Shown: positions 15,648 through 23,835 of the stretch, one piece after another | Layout of the letters: each line of letters opens with the position of its first letter | Position numbering within the stretch: position 1 is the first letter of the stretch | Source of the DNA: Desulfobacca acetoxidans DSM 11109 | GTDB taxonomy: Bacteria > Desulfobacterota > Desulfobaccia > Desulfobaccales > Desulfobaccaceae | Assembly (NCBI RefSeq): GCF_000195295.1 | Contig: NC_015388.1 | Coordinates: 1,302,001-1,366,000 of the forward strand | Direction of reading: 5' to 3' | Length of the DNA stretch: 64,000 nucleotides | Notes under the pieces: generated by a model | Told to the model about the DNA's origin: nothing | The model's input: the letters and a program-made list of their open reading frames with translations, nothing else | Database searches by the model: none | Made by a program: the position numbers and the translations under genes

Positions 15648-17387
15648 TTGAAAGTCATTCTTGCCCGCACAGCCGGCTTCTGTATGGGCGTCAAACGGGC
15701 TATGGAATTGGTCTTGCAGGCCATAAACCGCAAGTCCGGAAGCATTTACACTTATGGTCCCCTGATCCATAACCCCCAGGTTTTGGAGTTGCTGGAGGAA
15801 CGGGGCATTGGCATCTTGAAGAACGCCACGCCGGACTCAGGTTCCGTGGTAGTCATCCGGGCCCACGGTATTCCTCCTCAAGAGCTGGAACTGCTCAAGG
15901 CGGCCGGCTGCCAGATCATCGATGCCACCTGTCCCAAGGTGGCTAAGGTACACGCTATTCTTCGCCGGTGGGCCCAACGGGGCTACGACGCCATCATTGT
16001 GGGCGACGAGGACCATCCCGAGGTCCTGGGTCTGATGGGATATACCGAGGGTCGCGGGCGGGTAGTCGTGACTTCAGATGACGTTGCCCGGCTGCCGGAG
16101 TTGGCGCGGGTTATCGTGGTGGCCCAAACCACTCAGAGCGAAGATGTTTTTACCAGGCGGGTAGCGGAAATCAAGGCCAGATTTGCGGAAGTGCAGGTCT
16201 ATAATACTATCTGCGACGCTACGGCCAACCGCCAGGCCGAGGTTCAAAAACTGGCGAGAGAGGTGGAGGCGGTCGTAGTTGTCGGTGGCCGGAGCAGCGG
16301 CAATACCCAGCGGTTGGTGGAAATTGCCCGGGCTACCGGGACGCCGACCTATCATGTGGAAACTGAACAGGAACTAGACATGGAGGAAATGCAGCAGTTT
16401 AAGACGGTGGGAGTGACCGCCGGCGCCTCCACCCCCCATTGGCTGATCAGCAACGTTGTCTCCATGTTGAAGCACGACTGGGCCACGCGGCATGGTTTTG
16501 TGGCCCAACTCTGGCAGCGTCTCTGGCGTTTCCTGGTGAAGTCCAACTTATACGTCGCCCTGGGGGCCGGCTGTTTGAGTTATAGTTCTTCTCTCCTGCA
16601 GACCGTTGAACCGCTCTGGCGCTATTTTTTTGTGGCCTTTTGTTACATTTATGCCATGCATATCTTGAACAATTTTACCGACGCCGCCAGCAGACTGAAC
16701 GATCCGGTGCAGACCCGGTTCTACGGCCGCCACCGCCGTTTTCTGCTTATTTCCGGAGTTGCTTCGGGAATCCTGGCACTGCTCCTGGGTCTGGCCCTGA
16801 CCCCCCTGGCCTTTGTCTTTATCCTCATCATGAGTGTGTTGGGTCTGATGTATACCATTAACATCTTCCCGTCCCGTCTGGCTTCTCTAATGAAATTTCA
16901 TCGCTTGAAGGAGATTCCGGGTTCTAAGGCCATCTTCACCTCGATCGCCTGGGGGGTCCTGGCGGCCTTGATCCCCGTCATCTGTTCGGAGCGCAGCCTT
17001 ACCCCGGCTACGGCTTTTGCCTTCCTGTTTGTGGCCGGCCTGGTGTTTATCCGGTCAGGCTTTTTCGAAATTCAAGCCCTGGAGGGTGACCGGGTCGTCG
17101 GTAAGGAAACCCTGGCGGTAGCTTTGGGGAAAGAGAATACGTTTAAGATGCTTTACCTGTCAACCGGACTGCTGCTGGCAGTCATGGCCGGTGGCAGCCT
17201 CATGGGCGTCCTGCCGACCTTGGGCTACGCCCTGCTCGGCTGCGGGGCCTACGCCCTCGGCTACCTGACCCTTTACCGCCGGGGCTACCTGGAATCCGGC
17301 CTGCTGCTGGAAAGTCTGGTGGAAGGCAATATGATCCTGGCCGGCTGGATCTCCTTCCTATGGGATCCTTTTCATTATATTTTTTAA
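15648..17387 (+). CDS. ispH: IspH (HMBPP reductase) fused to a UbiA-type prenyltransferase
   Basis: The start is a TTG at 15648 with GAGGAG about 9 bases before it. Residues 1-280 are a complete IspH: iron-sulfur cysteines 12, 95 and 189, and substrate-site histidines 41, 73 and 123 (LIHN, RAHG, DHPEV). IspH reduces HMBPP to IPP and DMAPP, the last step of the non-mevalonate pathway. Residues 300-579 form a multi-helix membrane domain of the UbiA superfamily: HILNNFTDAASRLND (338-352) stands for the first Asp-rich motif and EGDRVVGKETL (479-489) for the second. UbiA enzymes join a polyprenyl diphosphate to an acceptor. IspH is normally a lone 310-residue enzyme, so the fusion links C5 unit production to a prenyl transfer. 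The acceptor is unknown. Confidence 0.88.
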   Translation: MKVILARTAGFCMGVKRAMELVLQAINRKSGSIYTYGPLIHNPQVLELLEERGIGILKNATPDSGSVVVIRAHGIPPQELELLKAAGCQIIDATCPKVAKVHAILRRWAQRGYDAIIVGDEDHPEVLGLMGYTEGRGRVVVTSDDVARLPELARVIVVAQTTQSEDVFTRRVAEIKARFAEVQVYNTICDATANRQAEVQKLAREVEAVVVVGGRSSGNTQRLVEIARATGTPTYHVETEQELDMEEMQQFKTVGVTAGASTPHWLISNVVSMLKHDWATRHGFVAQLWQRLWRFLVKSNLYVALGAGCLSYSSSLLQTVEPLWRYFFVAFCYIYAMHILNNFTDAASRLNDPVQTRFYGRHRRFLLISGVASGILALLLGLALTPLAFVFILIMSVLGLMYTINIFPSRLASLMKFHRLKEIPGSKAIFTSIAWGVLAALIPVICSERSLTPATAFAFLFVAGLVFIRSGFFEIQALEGDRVVGKETLAVALGKENTFKMLYLSTGLLLAVMAGGSLMGVLPTLGYALLGCGAYALGYLTLYRRGYLESGLLLESLVEGNMILAGWISFLWDPFHYIF

Positions 17388-17390
17388 TCT

Positions 17391-17520
17391 GAGCTTTTTG
17401 CAAAACAGTTGTCTTTGTCATCCTGAACGATGTGAAGGATCTTAAGCCTATAAAAACATTAGATTCTTCGCTACGTTCAGAATGACAATAACCCCATAAC
17501 AATAGTTATGCAAGAGCCTC
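17391..17520 (+). repeat. family C MITE-like hairpin repeat
   Basis: This 130-base element lies directly after the ispH fusion stop. It matches 57770-57898 over nearly its full length. The outer ends are inverted (GAGCTTTTTGCAAAA-like against TGCAAGAGCCTC) and an inner pair, TGTCATCCTGAACG and ACGTTCAGAATGACA, forms a long stem. No coding content. The remainder of the gap to 17689 shows nothing recognisable. Confidence 0.75.
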
Positions 17521-17689
17521 TAGCAGTTTTTTGATAATCTTCCCAATATTGAAAATATCGTGATGATCCTATCAAGAAAATGAGTTTCAAATTTCAAGTT
17601 CCGGGTTGAACAGATCGAAGCCATCAAATCGCTGCAAGATTGTTTTCATGGTTTGTAGGTTACGTACAATTTATGAAAATTAGCAAAAA

Positions 17690-18865
17690 TTAGATGCGAT
17701 GAAAACGACCGGAGGTGAGAAAGTTTCGAATTGTCTCGGTTACTATTTCGAGTTGGGTGCTGGATAGCGCCGGATAGAGTGGCAGAGTAAGCTCACGAGC
17801 CGCGGCGTCTTCGGTGAGAGGCAGGCGGTGGTCAAAGTTTTCCCCCAACAGGTGGCGATAGTGGGTAAAACGGTGCACCGGAGGATAATGTATGCTGGTC
17901 TGAATTCCTGCTTGAGCCAGGGCGGTCATGAGTTCGAACCGATTGATTTCTTTATTTAACAATACAGGGAAGATATGATGGGTAGAACCAACCGGCGCCC
18001 GGAGAAAAGGGAGTTCCAATTGTTCCAACTCCCGCAATTTTTCCTGATAAGCCAAGGTTAATTCCCGTCTCCTCGCGTTTCCCGCTACCAGCCTCTCCAG
18101 TTGGACAATTCCCAGGGCAGCCCGTATTTCATCTAACCGAAAGTTGTAGCCTCGAGCTATAACGTCGTAGCTGAAGCTATGTCCTTTATGCCGGTCCCAT
18201 GTTAAAGTGGTCATGCCGTGAGAGCGGGCCACCTTTATCTTAGCTGCCAGTTCATCGTCGTTAGTGACAAGCATCCCACCTTCGCCGGTGGTCATATTTT
18301 TATTCGAAAAAAAGCTAAAACAGCCGATATTTCCGATGGTTCCGGCTTTTTGAGGACCGGCTGCCGATTGATAAACTGCTCCTGGGGCGTGGGCACAATC
18401 TTCGATAATCTTGAGGTTGTGCTGTTTGGCCAATTCAACTAGGGAGTCCATATCGCAGGGGTAGCCGGCGTAGTGGACTACCATCAATGCCCTGGTGCGA
18501 GGGGTAATTTTGGCGGCGGCATCCCCAGGCGAGATGTTCAAATCATGGGGTCCGTTGATATCCACAAAAACCGGTTGGGCTCCGGTGTAGAGGATGGCGT
18601 TGGCGGTGGCCACAAAGGTTAAGGCCGGACAGAGGACCTCATCACCGGTTTGAAGACCCACAACTTCGCCGGCCAGATGCAGCGCGGCAGTGCAATTAGC
18701 CACAGCAAAAGCGTGTTTGATGCCCAGAAAGGTGGCAAAGCGTTCTTCGAATTCCTGAGTGCGGGGGCCCATCGAAAGCCAGCCAGATTGTAAGACTTCG
18801 GTGACGGCGGCAATTTCCTCGGGACCTAAGGTAACATCAGCCAGGGGGACTTTCCATGGATTCAT
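17690..18865 (-). CDS. DegT/DnrJ/EryC1-family sugar aminotransferase
   Basis: This 391-residue PLP enzyme shows the fold-type I sugar aminotransferase pattern: SGWLSMGPRTQEFEE near residue 30, the Asp156 that holds the PLP ring nitrogen (IIEDCAHA), and the PLP-binding Lys189 in FFSNKNMTTGEGG. Such enzymes put an amino group on a nucleotide-linked keto sugar for surface polysaccharide or a modified sialic-acid-like sugar. The epimerase/dehydratase gene 45 bases upstream on the same strand would supply the keto sugar, so the two are almost surely an operon. No glycosyltransferase lies next to them here. Confidence 0.88.
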   Translation of the reverse strand: MNPWKVPLADVTLGPEEIAAVTEVLQSGWLSMGPRTQEFEERFATFLGIKHAFAVANCTAALHLAGEVVGLQTGDEVLCPALTFVATANAILYTGAQPVFVDINGPHDLNISPGDAAAKITPRTRALMVVHYAGYPCDMDSLVELAKQHNLKIIEDCAHAPGAVYQSAAGPQKAGTIGNIGCFSFFSNKNMTTGEGGMLVTNDDELAAKIKVARSHGMTTLTWDRHKGHSFSYDVIARGYNFRLDEIRAALGIVQLERLVAGNARRRELTLAYQEKLRELEQLELPFLRAPVGSTHHIFPVLLNKEINRFELMTALAQAGIQTSIHYPPVHRFTHYRHLLGENFDHRLPLTEDAAARELTLPLYPALSSTQLEIVTETIRNFLTSGRFHRI

Positions 18866-18910
18866 AGGAATTATCTTCTATAAAGTAAAATTACCGGCAG
18901 TGGTTACTGC

Positions 18911-19918
18911 TCAGACGTTGTATAAATACGGTTTATATTGTCCCAGATTCTCCCGAATAAAAGCGATGGTGTGGCTAAGGCCTTCTTCCAGGCTAATCAT
19001 TGGCTCCCAGTCTAGTAATGCCTTGGCCTTACTGTAATCACAAAGAAGTTCCATAACCTCGCTGGCCTCGGGGCGGACGCGCTGGTCTTCACAGATAATC
19101 TCTTTATTGCCGCCCAACAGGGTAATAATCATGTAGGCCAGTTGGCCGATAGAAACTGATTTTCCGGAGCCGACATTGATGACCTGCCCCACCGCCGCGT
19201 CGGATTCTGCTACTTTGAGAAAACCGGCAACGGTATCGGAGACAAAGTTGAGATCGCGCAACGGCGTTAGGCTTCCTAGACGGATAATATTGCCGGAGAG
19301 CCCCTGAGAGATAATGGTGGGTATGACCGCCCGGGCCGACTGTCGGGGACCGTAGGTGTTAAAAGGCCTGATTGTTGACACCGGCGTTCCGAAAGAGAGG
19401 AAGTAGCTTTCCGCCAATTTATCCGCCCCTATTTTACTAGCCGAATATGGGGATTGGCCCTTCAATGGGTGCTCCTCGTCGATGGGAGTATATCGGGCGG
19501 TGCCATAGGTTTCGCTGGTGGAGGTATGGACAAAACGCCGGACCCGGTGCTGACGGGCGGCCTCCAACAGATTTAAGGTGCCGCCACAATTAACGGTCAC
19601 ATAGTTGGCCGGAGCGATATAAGAATAAGGGATAGCGATTAAGGCGGCCAGATGGAAGACGATCTCACAATCGGCCATGGCCCGGAAAGCGCAAAATGGA
19701 TCGATAATATCTCCCGCCATTACTTCTAGTTGCCCTCTCAGATCCGGATGGATCAATTCCAGCAAGCCCCAGTCGCTGCGGGAGTTATAATGTACCAAGG
19801 CCCTGACCTGGGCCCCGAGTTGGAGCAATGATTCTGTCAGGTGGCTGCCGATAAAACCGCCGGCGCCGGTTACCAGGACGCGGGTATTCTTCCAATATAT
19901 GTTAGTATCTATGGCCAT
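18911..19918 (-). CDS. NAD-dependent sugar epimerase/4,6-dehydratase (LegB-like)
   Basis: This 335-residue extended SDR has the Rossmann motif VTGAGGFIGSHL (residues 16-27), the HTSTSETYGTA strand, the catalytic Y-x3-K in SPYSASKIGADK, and NTYGPRQSARAVIPTII. The last motif together with LRDLNFVSDTVAGF is close to the 4,6-dehydratases of legionaminic acid synthesis (LegB), though related GDP-mannose and UDP-GlcNAc dehydratases share parts of it. It works with the downstream aminotransferase to make an amino-deoxy nucleotide sugar. The exact sugar is an inference. Confidence 0.85.
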   Translation of the reverse strand: MAIDTNIYWKNTRVLVTGAGGFIGSHLTESLLQLGAQVRALVHYNSRSDWGLLELIHPDLRGQLEVMAGDIIDPFCAFRAMADCEIVFHLAALIAIPYSYIAPANYVTVNCGGTLNLLEAARQHRVRRFVHTSTSETYGTARYTPIDEEHPLKGQSPYSASKIGADKLAESYFLSFGTPVSTIRPFNTYGPRQSARAVIPTIISQGLSGNIIRLGSLTPLRDLNFVSDTVAGFLKVAESDAAVGQVINVGSGKSVSIGQLAYMIITLLGGNKEIICEDQRVRPEASEVMELLCDYSKAKALLDWEPMISLEEGLSHTIAFIRENLGQYKPYLYNV

Positions 19919-20279
19919 TTTTATCGGGTCAGATTGAAAGGTCCAATGAAGTAGTTTTTCAGCATGCCCTCAGCGGTTAAATTATTAAGGTAAACCAATA
20001 TGATAGAAAATTATAAATATCTACCGAGCTTGTGGACTTACACTTTAAAATATGGTTTTGGCTGAAAGCTGATTTATCTTTTATTTATAATACTAATTGT
20101 GGCAAATTTCATGAAAAAAAACCAAATATTTGAAATAAAGTCTCTTACCGGAGCCAATGTTAAATATCTAGTAGATTTTTCCCGTCATTTATATTATTTT
20201 TAAGCTTACCTTGCCGAAAATCTTATATTCCGTGGCCGTAAGGCAGGAAACGGCTATTTTTTATAAGGGAGGAGAATCC
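19919..20279. other. AT-rich divergent intergenic region
   Basis: This 361-base spacer separates the divergent epimerase and ppdK genes. It is AT-rich and must hold both promoters, but no clear -35/-10 pair, operator or RNA structure was recognised. Just before ppdK, GGGAGGAG forms a strong ribosome binding site. Confidence 0.5.
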
Positions 20280-23078
20280 ATGGCACCAGAGCGCTACTGT
20301 TACGCTTTTGAAGAGGGAGACGGGAAAAATAAACACTTATTAGGCGGCAAAGGGGCGGGTCTTTGCACCATGACGCAGATCGGCCTGCCGGTGCCTCCGG
20401 GTTTTGTCATAACCACGAAGGCCAATGTGGATTACCTGGAGTCAGGCGGCCAGTTCCCCGAAGGCCTGATGGATGAAGTGCACGAATATATGGAGGCCTT
20501 GGAGAAAAAGACGGACAAGGGCTTCGGTAACCCGGAAAACCCCCTGCTCATTTCAGTGCGCTCCGGTTCCGCGCTGTCCATGCCGGGTATGATGGATACC
20601 ATCTTAAATCTGGGGTTAAACGACGAGACGGTTCCCGGCTTTATTAAACTGACTCAAAACGAACGGTTTGTCTATGATGCCTACCGCCGCTTTCTGCAAC
20701 TGTTCGGCAAGATCGGCCTGGGCATTCAGGACGAACATTTCGACAAAATATTTGAAGAAATTAAGGGTAAATATCACGCCCATGTAGACACGGAACTTAA
20801 TGCCAAGGCCCTGGCCGAGGTCTGCGACCGGTTCAAGGAGCTGATCAAGCAGAAAACCGGGAAACCCTTTCCGCAAGATCCCTGGGCCCAGTTGGTGATG
20901 GCGGTAGACGGGGTTTTCAAGTCCTGGACCGGCAAGCGGGCGGTGGACTACCGGCGCCAGTTTAACATTACCCCGGATATGGCCTATGGCACGGCAGTAA
21001 ACATCTGCACCATGGTTTTCGGCAACATGGGCACGGATTCGGCCACCGGCGTAGGCTTTACCCGCGATCCGGGAACCGGAGAGAATATCCTCTACGGCGA
21101 CTACCTGGTAAACGCCCAGGGCGAGGACGTGGTGGCCGGTATCCGCACCCCGCGGCCCCTGCGGGAGCTGCGCACCGACATGCCGGAGATATATAAGCAA
21201 TTGGAGCAACTGCGGCACACCTTGGAACAGCATTACCGGGAAATCCAGGATTTCGAATTTACCATCGAGCGGGGCAAGCTCTATATGCTGCAGACCCGCA
21301 ACGGCAAGATGAACGCCTGGGCCTTATGCAAGACCTCGGTGGACCTGGTAAAGGAAGGCCTTATCAATGAAGAGGAGGCGCTGCTCAGAATTCCGCCGGA
21401 TTTCCTGGAACAGTTCCTGCACCGCCGGATCGACCCGGATGCCAAAGTAGAGCCGATCGCCGTGGGCATTGCAGCTTCCCCCGGCGCCGCCGTCGGCAAG
21501 GTGGTCTTTGATGCCGACCGGGCCGAACGCTTGGGCAATGAGGGCGAGAAGATCATTCTGACCCGCATTGAGACCAAGCCGGAAGACATCCACGGCTTTT
21601 TCGCGGCGCAGGGTATTCTCACCAGCCGGGGCGGCAAGACCTCCCACGCCGCCGTGGTGGCCCGAGGCATGGGCAAACCCTGCGTCTCCGGAGCGGAGGG
21701 CATGGACATTAATTATGAACTCAAAGAGGCCCGCATCGGCAAGCATATTATCAAGGAAGGCGATATTGTCACCATCGATGGCGGCGCCGGGGCCGTATAT
21801 CTGGGCGCCGTGCCTATGGTAGACCCCAAAGTCAGCGACGATCTGGTCATGCTGCTGCAGTGGGCCGACAAAATCTCCCGTTTGGAGGTCTGGGCCAACG
21901 CCGATACCCCGGAGATGGCCGCCAAGGCTCGGGAACACGGGGCCAAAGGCATCGGTCTGTGCCGCACCGAGCGGATGTTCAATGAAGCCGACCGCCTGCC
22001 CTTGGTGCGCAGCATGATCCTGGCCAACACCCCGGACGAGCGCAAGCGCTGGTGTGACAAGCTGCTTCCCATGCAGCGGCAGGACTTTTACGATATCTTC
22101 AAGGCTATGGACGGACTGCCGGTCACCATCCGCCTCTTGGACCCGCCGTTGCACGAATTTCTGCCCACCATCGAGGAACTGCTCAACGATATCAGCCGCC
22201 TGAAGGAATTCAGCCAGGTCATGTACTCCCTGGAGCAGCTGCCGGGAACGGCCATGATGATCGATCCCGAGCTCTATAAGCTGATGCCCAGCATTGAGAC
22301 CATGACTCGGGAGTTTAGCGAATATAAAACGAAAAAATTGGACCAGAAGCTGTTGAAGCAGAAGGAAGAAGTCCTGCGCCGGGTACGGGTGCTCACCGAA
22401 GTCAATCCCATGTTGGGAAACCGCGGCATCCGCTGCGGCATCTCCTTCCCGGAAATCTATGATATGCAGCTTCAGGCCATCTTCGAAGCCACCGCCTTGG
22501 CTTTACGGGATAAAATCGACGCCCGCGCCGAAGTCATGATTCCTCAGGTTTGCACTGCCAAGGAACTCGAGTGGGTGAAAGAGCGGGCCGTGCGCATTCA
22601 CGGCGAGGTTGAAAAACGTTACAACGTCAAGATTCCTCATAAGTTCGGTACTATGATAGAAGTCGTCCGGGCCTGCCTGCGGGCGGGGCGGATTGCCGAA
22701 ATCGCTGAATTCTTCTCCTTCGGCACCAACGACCTGTCCCAGGCCACCTTCTCATTCTCCCGGGAAGACGCCGAGAATAAGTTCCTGCCGATCTATAATA
22801 CCGAAGGCATCCTGAGAGACAATCCTTTTGAAATCCTGGACGTCATGGGAGTAGGACGCCTGATGGAGTTGGCCGTCAAGGAAGGCCGCCAGACCCGCCC
22901 GAATCTCAAGGTGGGCATCTGTGGTGAGCACGGCGGCCAACCACAGGCCATCGAATTCTGCCACCAGGTCGGCCTGAATTACGTTTCCTGTTCCCCCATG
23001 CGCATTCCCATTGCCCGGATGGCGGCGGCACACGCAGTCATCAAGGAAAAGGGCAGGGCGGTAACCAAGGCGTTGTAA
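20280..23078 (+). CDS. ppdK: pyruvate, phosphate dikinase
   Basis: The ATG at 20280 is chosen because AAGGGAGGAG lies just before it; the open frame begins 23 codons earlier without such a site. The 932-residue length fits PPDK. It has the ATP-grasp domain (LLGGKGAGLCTMTQIGLPVPPGF; SVRSGSALSMPGMMDTILNLG), the phosphohistidine domain with His456 in RGGKTSHAAVVARGMG, and the PEP/pyruvate barrel with GLCRTERMF, FSFGTNDLSQ and KVGICGEHGG containing the catalytic Cys. It interconverts pyruvate, ATP and Pi with PEP, AMP and PPi; in anaerobes growing on acetate or C1 units it mainly makes PEP for gluconeogenesis. The gene is followed by a small hypothetical gene. Confidence 0.97.
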   Translation: MAPERYCYAFEEGDGKNKHLLGGKGAGLCTMTQIGLPVPPGFVITTKANVDYLESGGQFPEGLMDEVHEYMEALEKKTDKGFGNPENPLLISVRSGSALSMPGMMDTILNLGLNDETVPGFIKLTQNERFVYDAYRRFLQLFGKIGLGIQDEHFDKIFEEIKGKYHAHVDTELNAKALAEVCDRFKELIKQKTGKPFPQDPWAQLVMAVDGVFKSWTGKRAVDYRRQFNITPDMAYGTAVNICTMVFGNMGTDSATGVGFTRDPGTGENILYGDYLVNAQGEDVVAGIRTPRPLRELRTDMPEIYKQLEQLRHTLEQHYREIQDFEFTIERGKLYMLQTRNGKMNAWALCKTSVDLVKEGLINEEEALLRIPPDFLEQFLHRRIDPDAKVEPIAVGIAASPGAAVGKVVFDADRAERLGNEGEKIILTRIETKPEDIHGFFAAQGILTSRGGKTSHAAVVARGMGKPCVSGAEGMDINYELKEARIGKHIIKEGDIVTIDGGAGAVYLGAVPMVDPKVSDDLVMLLQWADKISRLEVWANADTPEMAAKAREHGAKGIGLCRTERMFNEADRLPLVRSMILANTPDERKRWCDKLLPMQRQDFYDIFKAMDGLPVTIRLLDPPLHEFLPTIEELLNDISRLKEFSQVMYSLEQLPGTAMMIDPELYKLMPSIETMTREFSEYKTKKLDQKLLKQKEEVLRRVRVLTEVNPMLGNRGIRCGISFPEIYDMQLQAIFEATALALRDKIDARAEVMIPQVCTAKELEWVKERAVRIHGEVEKRYNVKIPHKFGTMIEVVRACLRAGRIAEIAEFFSFGTNDLSQATFSFSREDAENKFLPIYNTEGILRDNPFEILDVMGVGRLMELAVKEGRQTRPNLKVGICGEHGGQPQAIEFCHQVGLNYVSCSPMRIPIARMAAAHAVIKEKGRAVTKAL

Positions 23079-23167
23079 AAGTAACCCGCTGCTAGGGGCG
23101 GGGTAACCTGCCCCTGCACCTTAATAAAGAGAAGACTGCAAACTCCTGAAATAAGGAGGTGGAATAC

Positions 23168-23545
23168 ATGCCGAAAAAAACTTTGTCCAGCCTCACTATC
23201 GACATGCATGTCCGCTGTCAGCAGGTGTTTCCGCAAGAGAGCGAGGCCGCTTATCGGGAACTGAAAACCATGGGGGTCAGACTTTCCCGAGAAGAGGCCC
23301 TACACCTGGCTCGCGCCATTCTGGCCGCCACCCAGGAATGGGAGGAGGTGGAACTGGTGGTGCACCGCTTCGACCGCCGCCCCTCTGATAGGGCCTACCT
23401 GCTGGCCGTCGTCCCGGAACACCATGAGGTAGAAGATCAGGAGTTTGTCCAAAAAATCCGCCGCCCAGTCCCCAAAGACCTCGATATGCCAGAGGATATA
23501 GGAGAGGTCTTGGAATCATTGAAAGGCTCGCCCATTTCTGACTGA
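23168..23545 (+). CDS. conserved-looking hypothetical protein
   Basis: The ATG at 23168 follows a near-perfect AAGGAGGT at a 7-base spacing, preferred over an in-frame GTG at 23159 that overlaps it. The 125-residue soluble protein is rich in E, R and V, with a helix RLSREEALHLARAILAATQEWEEVELVVHRFD in the middle. The family was not recognised. It lies 89 bases after ppdK on the same strand and could be in its transcript. Confidence 0.7.
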   Translation: MPKKTLSSLTIDMHVRCQQVFPQESEAAYRELKTMGVRLSREEALHLARAILAATQEWEEVELVVHRFDRRPSDRAYLLAVVPEHHEVEDQEFVQKIRRPVPKDLDMPEDIGEVLESLKGSPISD

Positions 23546-23835
23546 TTGGCATTGCCTATCGGTCACCCGCGAACCATGAAAATTGGTGTCGGACCATTCC
23601 AGAAGGCGGCATGCGCTTCGCTTTGGCTTACGCCGATCTGCGATTCCCGCCCTACAACACTGCAACCCCGGCAGGCTCGCCTGTAGGGGCGAATCTTGTA
23701 TTCGCCCTAGGCAAAGGTGGGTTGATCCGGCGAATTCCGCATTTGTCCTGAGCGGTTTGGTTTTTTCGGCTTTAATCATCGGATTCATTCACCGGGTGTC
23801 TAATTTTCTGGGATTTGATGATAATCTCGAGGAGC
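23546..23835. other. spacer with a short palindromic repeat
   Basis: This gap between convergent genes holds an imperfect inverted repeat around 23650-23705 (CCCTACAAC ... GTAGGGGCGAATCTTGTATT). A 94-codon plus-strand frame (23583-23867) runs across it and into the ATPase gene; its second half could encode a hydrophobic segment, but it has no ribosome binding site and was not accepted as a gene. Confidence 0.4.
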
